Origin: Tanypteryx hageni
Lineage: Eukaryota > Arthropoda > Insecta > Odonata > Petaluridae
DNA: 64,000 nt
NCBI GenBank assembly: GCA_028673005.1
Contig: CM054116.1
Location: 81,418,572 to 81,482,571, forward strand
Reading direction: 5' to 3'
Shown in pieces: positions 48,632 through 61,079 of the stretch. How positions within the stretch are numbered: position 1 is the stretch's first letter; each line of letters starts with the position of its first letter. The position numbers were made by a program, and so were the translations under genes. Under the pieces are notes generated by a model, which did no database searches, was not told the origin of the DNA, and worked only from the letters and a program-made list of their open reading frames with translations.

Positions 48632-51600
48632 AAAAATATGTGTTGGTCTGACCACAATTCAATATAATGCAAATCCGCGTGCATCTAATCGAACGCGAAC
48701 ACGTCCCCGTATAAATTAAGAGCGCGGCACATGCCCACCGTGCATCTGCACCCAATATTTACTTCATGAAGTAAAGTTTTCATCATTCGACGCAACATAT
48801 GCATACGCTGAAGTACCCGGTCCTCTGTCATCAGGTTTTTTGCGAAACGTGTGTACCGGAGTCCTTTCCAGCAGCGCAGTTTTTAAAACAGCATTTTCTT
48901 CTGAATCATTTCGTTATTTTTCCCATCTCAAGTCGGGCGTTCATTTCTCCAAATCTTTTGGACACTTTAGCGGTCGAAGTTGCTCAGTCCTGCGCTCAAA
49001 ATTTTCATATCTCTCTTGTTTCTTTCTTTGTAAAAATACGACCTCTTGACCAAACGCCAAACCATCACTTTAGCCCTCCTCCCTTTCATATTCTCGTCCT
49101 CCCTCTCTCTCTCATACACACACACACACACACGCACATACATCCACACGGTCTCACACACCGTTTCACCCTTGACGCGACAAGTCGATGTGTCATGCGA
49201 TCCAATTTTTCCTCTCTCTCTCTCTCCCCCCGTCCAATCCCCTTTGAAAATATTTTTTTCTTTTACGCGTTCTAAATCCTTTTCATTTTTTTTTCCTTTT
49301 ATTTTCCATGTTGACGGGAATGAAATATTCTTGTCACGTGTTAAAAGTATGGGCCACTGAGGCGCATGCTTTGTGACCCATAGAGAATGTGTTTGTATCA
49401 CTGCATTTCTGTCGCAACGCACGGAGAAGGGAGCTGAAGAATGCTCTGGAAAAGTTTTTGCGGAAAGTAGGTTTTCCCTATATTCGTTTATTTTTATGTA
49501 AACGTGTGTGCACTCGCAAATGTTCTGTGCACAGGGGGAGTAACGTTTGCAAATTCGCGTGTTTGTGTGTTTTATTGGCACGTATGCTTGTGTACGAGTG
49601 TGCGTAATCTGGTATACATGTTGTATCTGATTTTTATCGGTATTAACGCTAATTTAAATGAACATTTTCCTTCTTTTTTTAGCACTCGCAAACGCAATTT
49701 ATATGTGTTTGTTGTAATGGTAGCACATTTAAAACTTCATCAGATTTTCTTTTTTATCTTAGAAATTTGATCCAGGTAAAATTTCTATAGATTTTCATTC
49801 TAATAATTCGGGAAAGTACTTATTTAAGTTGGATTAAATTTGTATGATTGCTGTCATTTAATATATAAAAATTAATGTGTGTATATATGCATGGTTGTAT
49901 GTCTCTTTTACGTTTTTACACCGTTGAAGCTATCGAATTCAAAAGTTTCATGGGTCATACTATGGACAACAGGAAGAACTTGGTCTAGGATTGCAGACCG
50001 TGGGGTCTCTTATGCCCCATGGGGTCAACAAAATACTATTTCCATAAGAATGCATGGGAAATGGTGTGGAGAAGCCTCAAAATGTCATGCAGCCATTCAC
50101 TGATGTGGATATAAATATACCTAAATATTAACTTAAAATCACAAAAAATGGCTTATTTTACGCACAAAATACTGTATATTTTAATTATGTTCATTTTTAG
50201 TCGTATTACATGATACATCGCTCGAAATTGTCCTTTAAGTGCAAAATTTATTAACATTTTGCAGGCGGCAACAAAGCTAAATTTTTTAATTGTTGTCCTA
50301 CTCAAAGGGAGATAGCCACGTAAAGATTAATGCAAGGAAAGTCCACTCCGTGGCGAGCCGTAGAAGAAGAATAGCCAACGCCAAGATAAAGGGTACAAAT
50401 GTATTAAATATAGTCTATGAATATTTCTAAAGTGAGTCAAATGATTTTTAAGGAATATTAAAACATTGTTATCTTTTACCATTAACATTTAAAGATTTAT
50501 CGCAACATAAATCGATGCAATGTACTTACATTTGTTCGGTAACCAAGATGTTGTTTATTGTTCACGTTTTGGCTAATAGTATTGACATAATCCACATAAT
50601 TTTATTGCTGCTTTAAAGGCTTCGGCGCATTTATCCATATGGATATTAAGCAAGACGTTAATGCGTAAATATATTAATGGTAAAACTTTACAATACAATA
50701 GATAAAATACTAAATGTTAATATAAACATCGCTTGAGTAATTAGGGAATGGGAAACGAAAATTCAGGGCTTATGGTGCACTCGGAGTAATTTCTATTTTA
50801 ATAAAACTGCTCGATTATGCCAAATATTCTTGGAAAAGCAGTTTGCCTTGATTATATGATGGGTTTGCAATTGAGATACACTCACGAGCACAAACATGAC
50901 TAAAATTTTCAATGATTTCTTTAGGTGGTAGTTAAAATTCCGTGTGAACCTCTTCTCCGATTAACACATTTGAGAAATTTGGGGGCAGCGACAGCGCGGG
51001 GCCCCGAGAAATAAAAATCATTTTCTACTTAAAAGAAAATTCTTTCCCAAGCAAAGCCGGGTAACTCCAGCTAGTAAGCGCAATATTTTCCATTACTAAG
51101 GTATAAGAATGTTGGAACATAATTATAAAAACAAAATCTTTAGTCATATTCTTATTTGTGCTTTTTATCTAACATTTTACCATCCGGACCATGTTATCCG
51201 CTTACTCTTTCGAAATATTTTTAATCAAGAATGATTATGTGCGCTTTTCTATATTTGTGAGTTAACCTAACATTTATATCACTTTAATTTTCCTTCGATA
51301 ATAAGTCGCTTTCATGAAATTTTATTAAAATCATATTTCTAGATACTTAATGCCACTTATTCGCGGAGAAAACCCCGGTTTATTTTTTTATGGGTCGCAC
51401 CTCTACATTATTTCGCGCGCGTGACAGAAAAAAGTAAAACATTTATCACATGTGACTCTATTGATTCCTCGAACTATGTGAATCAACATTTTCATTCCTT
51501 GGGGCAACCTGCAAACGTGCAATCTATGGCTAATTCTGTATAGATTCGATTTTTGTGAAACTGCGAATAATTCTCTAATTTTTTTGCTCAATGCTTTCCC

Positions 51601-52234
51601 CGTCAATTAATAAAAACTAAACAAAGTTCATTAACACTTTATCATTATATTGGAAGTACGTTTAAGGTTATAAAAGAACTCATTGATATTTAATCTTAAG
51701 AAACTCTTAGCTATTCTAAGAATACACCTATTCATTTTTACCATCAATATGAAAGGAGTACCTCGGTAGAAGCATTACTATTAGATTTCTTAAAATTTGA
51801 AATTATCTTGAAATCATGTATGATTCATGTTTAATTGATAATCCATAACTATCAAATCATCCGCACGTTAAAATACATTTTTTATTTTAAATTTCATTGT
51901 TGTTAAAGATGAATTTTGGAACACTTGCATAAATACTAACAAACATGGGATAACTTTATTCTGAATAGTTGTATTTTTGTGTGTCTTGGCCCATTTTGAA
52001 TTGCCACATATTACATTTTAATTTTAATTCAGACTGACTTAAAAATCTGTTTAGCTTGTTTCCTATTAAAACCAGTTTTATGGCCGAATTTACTTAATAT
52101 AGTTTTAAAATATGATCATGTGCACATGATACATTCATTGATTTCGTTCAAAATCATTTTCAACTCAGATCATTCTTTATCATTGCCTTGTAAAGGCAAC
52201 CTCTGGACTCACATTGATCTTCCTTTTCCATAAG
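48632..52234. other. Putative intron sequence
   Basis: A (CA)n patch lies at 49118-49145 and a CT-rich patch at 49210-49240. A 204-codon minus frame at 48967-49581 runs through both and is rejected. 51045-51075 carries GCAAAGCCGGGTAACTCCAG then CTAGT, a phrase typical of the ends of abundant insect non-autonomous elements, but no second end was found. The rest is AT-rich. Confidence 0.4.
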
Positions 52235-52485
52235 TTGAGGACGACAATTTGTCGGTGTCCGGCTGTGAGAGGACTTCTGGCTTGGACGCATTGTCCGTCG
52301 CATCTCGAGTCTTCAGGTGCGTCCTCGCTGCTGGAATGGGCAGTGAAGGGGAAGACGAAGGAGAGGAGGGGAGGACGAGGAGACTGGAAGCGAGACGCTC
52401 AAGCGACGACATATTCGAAGAGGCTGCCCAGTTTTGGGGCTTGAGCTGCCAGATGAACGATAACTGCCGCTGCATGGACTGCCAG
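52235..52485 (+). CDS. Putative internal exon of the long plus-strand gene (exon 5)
   Basis: Acceptor TGATCTTCCTTTTCCATAAG ends at 52234 and a strong donor, CAG|GTAAGA, lies at 52486. The exon enters in phase 1 and leaves in phase 0 and encodes 83 full codons: EDDNLSVSGCERTSGLDALS at the start, an acidic then Arg-rich stretch, SSDDIFEEAAQFWGLSCQMN, and a Cys-rich end, DNCRCMDCQ. Only this frame is open through the whole exon with plausible protein composition; phase 0 entry meets a stop near 52444. The C-x-C-x-x-C ending suggests that a Cys-containing module continues in the next exon, which I could not locate. The family was not recognised. Confidence 0.55.
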
Positions 52486-52808
52486 GTAAGAATATTACCC
52501 GACTATAACTAACGGTGCAACCTCGTTCGCACTAACTTCAAGAAACTTTTATTTTTATGCTTAGTAATAACGAGTTCCGTTGCACTAACCAAACTACAAA
52601 TAATATGTCAAAATAAGGTGGCTTTCGTATATGTAACTTAACTAACCCTTTTTTTGCACAGGAGTGGTAGTAAGTCTTATTTATTTTTATGACCGCTGGA
52701 GATATTCAAATTAACGACTTGGATACTTACGTGTTTGCTTGATATTGAAGTATATTTTACATAAATGACAATTTAGTATAAATTAACTTCGTATCGAAGA
52801 CACTATAT
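52486..52808. other. Putative intron sequence
   Basis: AT-rich. CAACCTCGTTCGCACTAAC near 52519 resembles old Tc1/pogo MITE text, without a defined element. Confidence 0.4.
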
Positions 52809-53044
52809 CAGTGTTTCTCAAACGGTGGGACGCGAAGGTCGTCTAGGTGGGACGTGAAGTTTCTATGGTCATTTATGTATAACTGTTTCTTAAATGCAGT
52901 CGACATAAAAATCCACTTCTTGGAAAAAGATGGGTTTTTTAATCATTGTGGGACCAAGGTCTTTCGACAAAATGGTTGGTGGGACCTAAGTTTTTTGACA
53001 GAATGTTAGGTAGGACGCAAGATGCGAAAGGTTGAGAACCACTG
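52809..53044. mobile_element. Small hAT-type MITE with decayed target duplication
   Basis: Starts CAGTGTTTCTCAAACGGTGG and ends GGTTGAGAACCACTG, whose inverse is CAGTGGTTCTCAACC: the classic hAT-Charlie-like termini, differing at one base in the first 13. Flanking octamers CACTATAT (52801-52808) and CTCTGTAT (53045-53052) agree at 6 of 8 positions, consistent with an aged 8-bp duplication. The 236-bp body repeats 'ggtgggac' words (GGTGGGACG, AGGTGGGACG, TGGTGGGACC, AGGTAGGACG) and has no frame. Confidence 0.75.
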
Positions 53045-53400
53045 CTCTGTATTATCTCGGAATATTTTTATATTTGATGAATTTCTCAATTTTCAATACA
53101 ATACATTTATGTTTTTAACAAAATTTGTTTGAATGACCAATAAACGCGTAATTTTTTAGTCTTCTTTAAAGAGAGTGCATTTAGTGCAAAAAGTTAAACG
53201 ACATTATCATCTCCAAAGAGCACAACAGGAAAAAACACTAGGGCAAAACAAACGAGCAGACAAAAAGTTTTCGGAACTCAAAACAGAAAGGGCCGCGTCG
53301 AGATCCGTACTCCAGAAACGCAGCTCCCGTGTAGATACACGACGGAATAATTGAAAACCTATTTACATAAGGCTCCCTTTAAAGTCTTGCCACCATTCTT
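53045..53400. other. Non-coding stretch
   Basis: Nothing that I can support. Confidence 0.4.
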
Positions 53401-54880
53401 GACGCCCCCCCTCTCTCTCTCTTTCTCTCCCACCACCTACGCAGTCTCAAGATTCCCGGTAAACACTAACTACCGAAACCAAGGTTGGTTAATCTCATTG
53501 AAGCCGAGAAAACAGCTTCTTTAACCTCGCGGGAGGAGCGAGCTTCAAAGGAAAGGTTACTCCTTTCCCTCATTTTCTCCTCCTCCTTCTACCTCACTCC
53601 CATCTCCATTTTCACATTCTCCTCCTCCTCCCGTTCGTGTCTTCCTCTCTCCTATCCCTTCACCTCGCTCCGTTCCACCAGCCTCTTCCTCCCCCGAGCT
53701 GATTAAAAAGCAAAGTTGTGTAGAATAGGAGTAAATTTGAAGGAAAAGGGGGAGGGGAGGGGGACTGCTTACTCCTTTCCGCGGGCAAGGAGAGGGAGGA
53801 AATAATGTGTGATGGTGCGGTAGGAAGAGAGAAAATATCGGAGTGAGAAAAAAGATGGACGTAGGTTGGGTTAACGAGGGGGGAGAAGGGAGAGAAAGGA
53901 AGAGAGAAGGTTAGAGAGAGAGAGAGAAAGGTAAGAGTTTCTCGGAGATAGAGATGTGAAGAGAGGTTTTTATTAAGAGGAGGCTGAGTGAAAGTTTGGG
54001 AAAACGCCGACTAGAATGAAAAGAACGAAGCGGGGTGAAGGAGAGAGAGAGAAAGATGGGGAAGGAGGGATGGTGGGTTATGCGGGCAGGGGGAGGAGGG
54101 AGGGGAAAAGGGAGGGAAGACGCTTCCGCAAAGATGAAGGAGTTTTTGGCTTTCAGGGCGGCAAGAAAGGAATGAGGTGGTTTGAGAGGGAGGCGGAGAA
54201 AAATATGTAGGATACGAGAAAAAGTACTTCTGGAAGGGGAATGTGGTGCGAGAGAGAGAAAGAGTAAAACTTGACGGAGAGGGATTCGGAAAAGGGGAAA
54301 GAATAGGTGGAGAAGGGGAAAAATTAGTTTTGAAAGGGAATATCGCGCAGACGGGGCGTTTTTTTATGAAAGGAGTGAAAGTGTTAACGGCTTGGAAAGG
54401 AGGTGTGTGTGGAGAGATAGTGGAGGAGGAGGGAGAGGAGATGGATCGGAAACATGTATGTGGGAGGAGGCAGAAAAAAGAGAGGAGAAATTTTGGGTGG
54501 ACAGTTTATGAGTCAGGAGAATATAGAGAAAAGAAAGCATACGGAGACGAGATTGTTTCGATAGCGAATCTCGCCAAAGGTTGAATAGAGAGAATATAGG
54601 GTAACACGAGCGGAAGAAGAATAAACAATTTATGCGAAACAGTAAAAGATAAGGACAAAAGAGGTATCTATGCGAAGGAGGGAGAAGGATAGAGGAAATA
54701 AGAGAGGGGAAAATTGCTATAAGGAAGCATTGGAGAAAAGAGAAGGATGAAAGTTATGAGGAGAAAAAGTATACATTGAGATGCGGAGATGTTGGAGGAA
54801 ATGAAAATAGAAAAGTTTCCGAGAGGAAAAGTGTGAGGAATGGGATGAAACCAGAGAGGGCGATATTGAGAAAGAGAATT
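53401..54880. repeat. Strand-switching purine/pyrimidine-rich region
   Basis: 53401-53690 is pyrimidine-rich on the plus strand; from about 53720 to 54880 the plus strand is purine-rich (GAGAGA, GGAGGG, AAAGGGG words). Frames of 64-113 codons here are Glu/Arg/Gly/Lys-rich and compositional. Confidence 0.75.
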
Positions 54881-57800
54881 ATATATAGGAACCAGGCTCA
54901 GTCAGAGTGAAGATACTGTCGTTTAAGCTGCTGGTTACGATAAAAAGTAAGATGATGATTCCAGAAAAAAATGTGAATGAATGTGAAATGCTTTTAAGTT
55001 TATATAGGTTTAGTAAATTGAGATATTTCGTTTCTGGTGAAAGATTAAATTTTTGAACCATTTTTTTTATTTTAAGCTGGAGTAGATATTTGCGTTCGCA
55101 TAAAATGATAGAAAATAATAAAATCTCATTGAAAATAACGTGGGATTAGTGAGCTTATTATCGGAGTATATAAAGTTAATAGGGATTTTATTCAGAACAT
55201 GCGCGTCGCTTGGAGAATAGTAATCGTTGTTGTCTGTGCGTTTACAAATAGGAGCTTAACTTAAAGCTTCCCGGAAGGAGGATTGCTTGTAAATTTACAT
55301 GAGTGGTTAGGAGATATTTCTGGAACTCATTTGGATTAAAAAGTAAGCGCCGTGAATTGAATCAAAGAAGCTGTCAGTAGTCGAAAAGTTGGCAATAATT
55401 TAAGAGTACATGCCAATTACCAGTCTATTATTTTCATACGGTTAGAAATTCTCATAAACCTCTGAGACTTCATATCATCAATCAAAGATTTCGAACGGGT
55501 TAAAGTTTGTAATGCATTCGGGTTAATTTTATCGAGTAATTAGTCACACAATCAGACCTACGTGGTGTTGACGAGAGAAGATGCGCTGTTTTGACATTTT
55601 TAGTTAATTTCTGCTTTTTCGTTTCCATTTTGAGTATTTTTCAAAAGACTTAACAGCACTAGTCGATTAGAGAAAAAAACTGAATCTTTTTCTGTTTAGA
55701 GAGAAAGAAATGGCATGTTAAATTAGCCCAGTTCAATGACAAAATTGATAATTAATGCTGATATCACAGAACGAGAGTATACTTTGAGATAGATACATAG
55801 ATTCACTGTAGAACATTTGAATTTTAGAGAGAGAGAAAATTGTGTAGGAGTATAGAGACGTAAAACACACTACAGAATAGAAACTTAAATTACTTACTCC
55901 CTTTAAAGGTTAAACGGAAAGCTTAGCTAATGCTAATAGAACCAATGAACTAAAGGTATAATAAAGCTGCAAAACCTTTCTACTAAACCAAATAGAGATC
56001 TCAGTTGCAAGCTGTCACCTTTTATTACTTACGGATTGTATTTTTTTAATTATAGCCAGGTGAATGACTCCTCTATTTTTTATTGTTGAAAATTTTACTT
56101 ATAGCTTCATATAAATCATCCTTGCATTTCATTTTAAATCAACTACCGCTTTGCCCATGACACCTTATAAATTTCTGAAAATTCTCCTTCTACCAAGAAT
56201 TTATTCAAACAGAGTTAGCAATAACAAATCTGCTAACTAATATTCACCCCTATTTGATTTAAAATTCTTTAAGTAAAAGCAAAAGAAATAATATTTAAGC
56301 ACAATTTATATCACAACAATACATATTAATAAGCAGAGAGGGTGTGGGCTGCTTCTTGAGTAACATATATGAAAAAGTTATTAAAATATCGATGAAGGAC
56401 CGCTTTTCAGAGAGTTGATAGTTTGCGTGAATTATTTGCTGATGCGTCAGGTAAAACATATTTTTTTTTAATTTGATTAATTTATATCAGGAACTACAAT
56501 ATTGCATTCCAGATGACTTCGTTTGGTCCATCGAAAACAGTGATGGAAAGTAATTTTATGCCGATCTTTAAAATTCAAGGGCAGGTTTATCATTTAGTTT
56601 ATATGCAAACCCTGAGACTTACGAGCGCAATGCTTTTCTCAAGGTTAGATTTACGCACTATACTTAAGAGTAAATAGTGAAAATATTTTGTATATTCTTT
56701 CGAAAAGTAAAAAGACCCTCAATGTAGTCTATAAAGAATTATTGTCAAAAATTTTAAGTACGTTATTCAAAATAATTGAATTCAAGGAATGGAAACTATT
56801 AATTCAAAACCATGAAAGATTATAGGTACCTGCCAACGGGAATTTACAAGATATTAATTATAATTATTCCTGGCGAAAAACGGGCTATTCTGCTAGTTAT
56901 ATAATAAATATAGATAAAACTAAAGAAATTTTCTAATCATATTAAACATTCTGTTTCGGAAATATAATTTCAACTCTTTTCTAAGCCATGTTATTGTCAA
57001 TAAAAACCACTCCAGATGCATTCCAGTCTTAATTCATACAGAAGAAAAAGCCCAAAAGTTATATCATTTAGAACAACGGGATATACAAATGCACTCACAA
57101 TTTTGAGTAAACATTATTTAAGGAAAATCCCCTCCATATAATATTTACTCACTTATGCCTACCTAAAGTAAATCTATTTATCCATTAGGTATTCCAGAGG
57201 TGCGCGCAGTTGGTGGCAACCGGTCATTTATTCCCCTCTCTCCAAGATCGGAGATAATTTTAACAAAAGCATAAGAGTATGCGAGCGTCAGATGGAAATT
57301 ATATGGGTCAAAGGTGTCCAAATTATAATCAATACCTTTATTCATTAGTTTCTATTATTACAACAAGGTTCTTACAGATATATTAATAAACAAGTACTCA
57401 GATAATAATGTGTTGAAATATTTGCCGCCCCGAACTAATATTCTGGCTGAGACATCTCATCTTCCTATTTATGTTGCTGTATTTTTCATTTTCGTTTTTT
57501 CTAATTTTCTGAGAATCATTAATTTTTTTCTCACATCTACATCATCTATCATTAATTGGACTTGGTTTAATTGATGTATTCCCCATCAATTGAAACATGT
57601 ATGGTTCTACTCCTTTTTACCTATGTTTCACCATTACTGGATATGAAGCTGCTGTCGCTACCTGACAAATCTGCAATTTCTAAGGCCACCATTTTCGTTT
57701 CGCTATTTGTCTTTCAGCCCGCATTCCCATTTCAAATCTTTCCACAGTTTTCATGATCTCCCACTAAGCTAAATTCCTTTGGCTTGCTAAGATGAAATGT

Positions 57801-57885
57801 CTTGACACCGAAAAAATAAAGCAATTACTTTTAAGCGTCACAGCCTCCATAAATTGAAAAGTTGTATGAGTTACAGGACTAATTC
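54881..57885. other. AT-rich non-coding stretch
   Basis: About 3 kb of AT-rich DNA with no frame over 62 codons worth noting and no repeat that I can define. Confidence 0.45.
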
Positions 57886-59414
57886 TCGAGTTATGAATAG
57901 AATCTCGAAACCCACAGTCTCGAACCCAGTCTTGAACCCACAATCTCGAAACCCACAGTCTCGAACCCAGTCTTGAACCCACAATCTCGAAAGGACACTA
58001 TCGCGAATGGACAAAATCGCGAATGGACAAAATCTCGAATGGACGGAATCTCAAAAGGATTGATTAATTGATTTGACCCTTTATTAGGCGAGGTTAGGCC
58101 CAGTTGGGGCTCTTCCACCTAACTTCGAAAGGACAGAATCTCGAATGGACGGAATCTAGAATAGCAACCTCATTATTCGTATTATTTTTTAAGTAGAGAT
58201 ATTATTTTCGGTTCAAATCATAAATCATATTAATTTTTAACTTTTATATTCAGAATTGAGCATTAAAAAAAATAGCTTAAACATATGGGTGACTTTTATG
58301 CAACATTGAATTAATATTCTATATATTTTGCAATACCACCTGTTTATTAATAAAAAATATCTTGTTAAAATTACATATATTATATTCCAATATAATTTTG
58401 ACAATCTCGAAAATGAAAAACAAAATATTTTAAAATATTGTTCATTATCGTGTTATTTTTATTAAAATAGGTCATAAATACCATAACAAAATATTGTTGT
58501 TGTAGAATATTTACAATTTTCAATTAATAATCAATATTGTTCGCAATAGCATCTAGATATTGCTCCAAATTACGATTTTTATATTCCAAAACAATTATTT
58601 TAATTCGTTCTGCCACAGATTTATTGTTTTTCATTTACGATATAAATTTTATCTACGCAGATTTATTATAATAAGTGTGGCAAAATAAAAAAATGACGTG
58701 AAAAAACCAAACCCAATCCTATTAATGTTATAAATTTTTATTGTAAAACTAACTTCATATACAAACAACAACAAAACATTTCGAGTTTATGCTTTTGTTC
58801 TGCATCTATCATTAATGAGACTCAAATATATTGTTCTCAGTTAAATTAGGGAACATATTGTATATCACATTTTGTTGGATTTTTTTTTCCTACCTTTTTT
58901 AATTTTGGCTTACACATTTTAATACATTTTGATTGGAGAGTAAATTTCATTTGCAAACAAAAAATATTACAGAATACACAGATTAAAGAAGTGAACCTCT
59001 GCCAAAACGTATTCAATTTTTGCAGAAAAATGTACTCAAAATCTTTTTTTAATCAGTAAATTAAATCTCTATATTTGACTTAAAAACACATACATAAGCA
59101 AAAAGTAAATGAATAATGAATTATCGTTACTAAGGAATTGTTTGAACTTCAAAATAGTGTCGGAATAGAATGAATATGAAGACATGCGACGCGAATTGAA
59201 AATCCCAGCCAATCATTCACAATTAGACGAAACCGGCAACAATGCAAGTCACCTCGACAACAGAAGATTTAATCATGATGTAATCATCGCCTATAAGTAA
59301 ATAGGTTTTCATTAACGAGATTCTGTTCATTCGAGATTCCATCTATTCGAGATTCTGTACGTTCGAGATCCTTTCTAGGTTGTGGTTCCAGATTGTGGGT
59401 TTCGAGATTGTGTC
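57886..59414. mobile_element. Foldback-type transposon with tandem-repeat arms
   Basis: The left arm (57886-58165) and right arm (59311-59414) are inverse to each other and made of short direct repeats. Left: a 41-bp unit starting AATCTCGAAACCCACAGTCT is duplicated exactly (57901-57941, 57942-57982), then 16-bp units of the type GAATGGACAAAATCTC. Right, inverted: AATCTCGAAACCCACAATCT, then GGATCTCGAACGTACAGAAT, CTCGAATAGATGGAAT, CTCGAATGAACAGAAT. The interior (58170-59300) is AT-rich with no coding capacity. No target duplication could be fixed. Arms composed of tandem short repeats are the hallmark of Foldback-like elements. Confidence 0.7.
58055..58125 (-). mobile_element. Tiny retroposon 3' fragment nested in the foldback arm
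   Basis: On the minus strand: GTTAGGTGGAAGAGCCCCAA, then CTGGGCCTAACCTCGCCTAATAAAGG and a TCAAATCAATTAATCAAT tail. It interrupts the repeating arm, which resumes at TTCGAAAGGACAG. Flanks TCTCAAAAGG (left) and CTTCGAAAGG (right) look like a target duplication with few mismatches. It belongs with the fragment at 40827-40908. Confidence 0.6.
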
Positions 59415-59575
59415 TGCACACCCTAATTTTCTGGAACATCAAATCAATTGCAAACAACTATTGTAGAAGGAAATATTATATACGTATTATATTAATAGTG
59501 AGCGAAAGAATGCATCCAAGCACTTAATAATACTTGTCTAAGGCATCTCCATTACCCACAACAAGGTTATAAAAA

Positions 59576-59705
59576 CCAAATGCGCATTTCGGCTACAAAG
59601 CTGCCGTGTTCAGTGAAACACATTTTAAAAGAACACTCTTTTAGAGTCTATATTCGGTGAACTACCTCTTAAGAAGACTTCTTTGTAGCCGAAATACGCA
59701 TCTGG
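59576..59705. repeat. Short inverted repeat with 25-bp arms
   Basis: CCAAATGCGCATTTCGGCTA CAAAG (59576-59600) is inverted at 59681-59705 with 23 of 25 matches, separated by 80 bp. Weaker inverse similarity continues outwards (ATCTCCATT against ATACCTCCAAT). No coding capacity. Confidence 0.7.
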
Positions 59706-60075
59706 TTTGTTGTAGTCATGTTTTTGCTATTGGAGGTATCTGAGAAAATATTTTTTGAGTGCTTGTTCTTCAATTGTTCTAGCCATAAGACGAGCTCGAT
59801 AATTCCCTATTGAAAGAATGTATGATAGATAGAACTATGAATCTTGCTTATATCCGATGACAATAAGAGCGAATCTTCTGATAATTAATTGTTATATTTA
59901 CACATTTTTTCTTTACGTTAGTTATGTGCAAAAGTACCATTTCGCATTTTATTACGAAATTTTAGACCTGAAGATTAGCTATATATTTAAATACTTTACC
60001 CGATTGTAAATATTTTAGGAAAAATTTAGTAACACCTGTTTGGAGCATATCATTCAACCATCACTACAATGTTTG
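59706..60075. other. AT-rich non-coding stretch
   Basis: Nothing that I can support. Confidence 0.4.

Positions 60076-60167
<92 letters not shown>
60076..60167. repeat. (TG)n microsatellite
   Basis: About 92 bp of uninterrupted TG. Confidence 0.95.
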
Positions 60168-60170
<3 letters not shown>

Positions 60171-61079
60171 TTAAAGCGAATCAGCCTCTTGGGCTATTAT
60201 CGCCATAATATGCACTTTTAACCACAACCCATTTGTGGCAAACTAACCATAGCACCAGACACACAATAAATATATAAATAAATTAATAAATAAATAGATA
60301 AAACAGATAGATAAATAGATAAAACAGATAAATAAATGAAGTTAAAAACAGATGGTAAGAGATTGTATAAGGGTCTCTCCCAATCTGTAGAATAAAACAA
60401 CAGCAAGACTGTATAAGGGTCTCCTGACATGTATAAAATTTTTCCCTGCACTAGAAGGAGCTATTATGCCCGTAAAATATAAAACCTTTAAAAATGGATA
60501 GAGAAAGGATCTTTCTTCCTCTTATCCCATTCTCAAAAGATTAAAAACACTTGTGTGAAATAAATTATCTGCTTGTTAGGAATTGGACGAAAAAGTAAAT
60601 ATATACGAATCAATGATAAAGAAATACGCTTTCAGATTTTAGGATCTTTAGAACTCGCAAATTTTTTGAATAGTAGATAACTGTATAAATATAATTTAAG
60701 CGTACATTAAATTTTCAGTGCTATTCAATGCGTAGATAGTTTTTCTTTCACCACTACCTTTGCTGCTTCCGAAGCCCGCGTAGAAATGCCAATGCAAAGA
60801 TTCAAGGCATAACATTTAGCCGTGCAAGCATAATATTAATGTAAGTTAAATAAGTTGGAAGATAACTGTGCTAAAAACAATATTGACGCAGTATGTATAT
60901 GGTTAGAGTTAACGATAGTGAATGATATATATCAGAAGAGGGAAAGACCAGAATAGAATTGGAGAGGGGTTTTAGGATGGAATTGAAAAGGTGAGCAAAG
61001 ATGTTCTTCCAGTGTCCGAGGTGTCAGTCGTCCGGCCTTCTTGGAAAAGGTCAATTTTCGAGAACTCGCTATATGTGCT
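60168..61079. other. Non-coding stretch with AATA/GATA-rich patch
   Basis: 60266-60340 is built from AAATAAAT and AGATAGATAAA words; TGTATAAGGGTCTC occurs twice (60364, 60410). No gene supported. A donor-like and acceptor-like pair near 61018-61055 encloses a short open frame with CPRCQSSG, too weak to call. Confidence 0.4.

Noticed and set aside
48967..49581. 204-codon minus-strand frame
   Set aside because: It reads through a (CA)n tract and a CT-rich tract, has no domain, and has no neighbouring splice support.
50990..51075. Helitron 3' end (CTAGT after a GC-rich stretch)
   Set aside because: The base after CTAGT is A where a Helitron would leave T, no clear terminal hairpin is present, and no 5' TC end was found.
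61001..61060. Possible next exon of the gene (CPRCQSSGLLGKG)
   Set aside because: The acceptor is weak, the candidate donor is poor, and the region is the edge of a CT-rich tract, so evidence is too thin.
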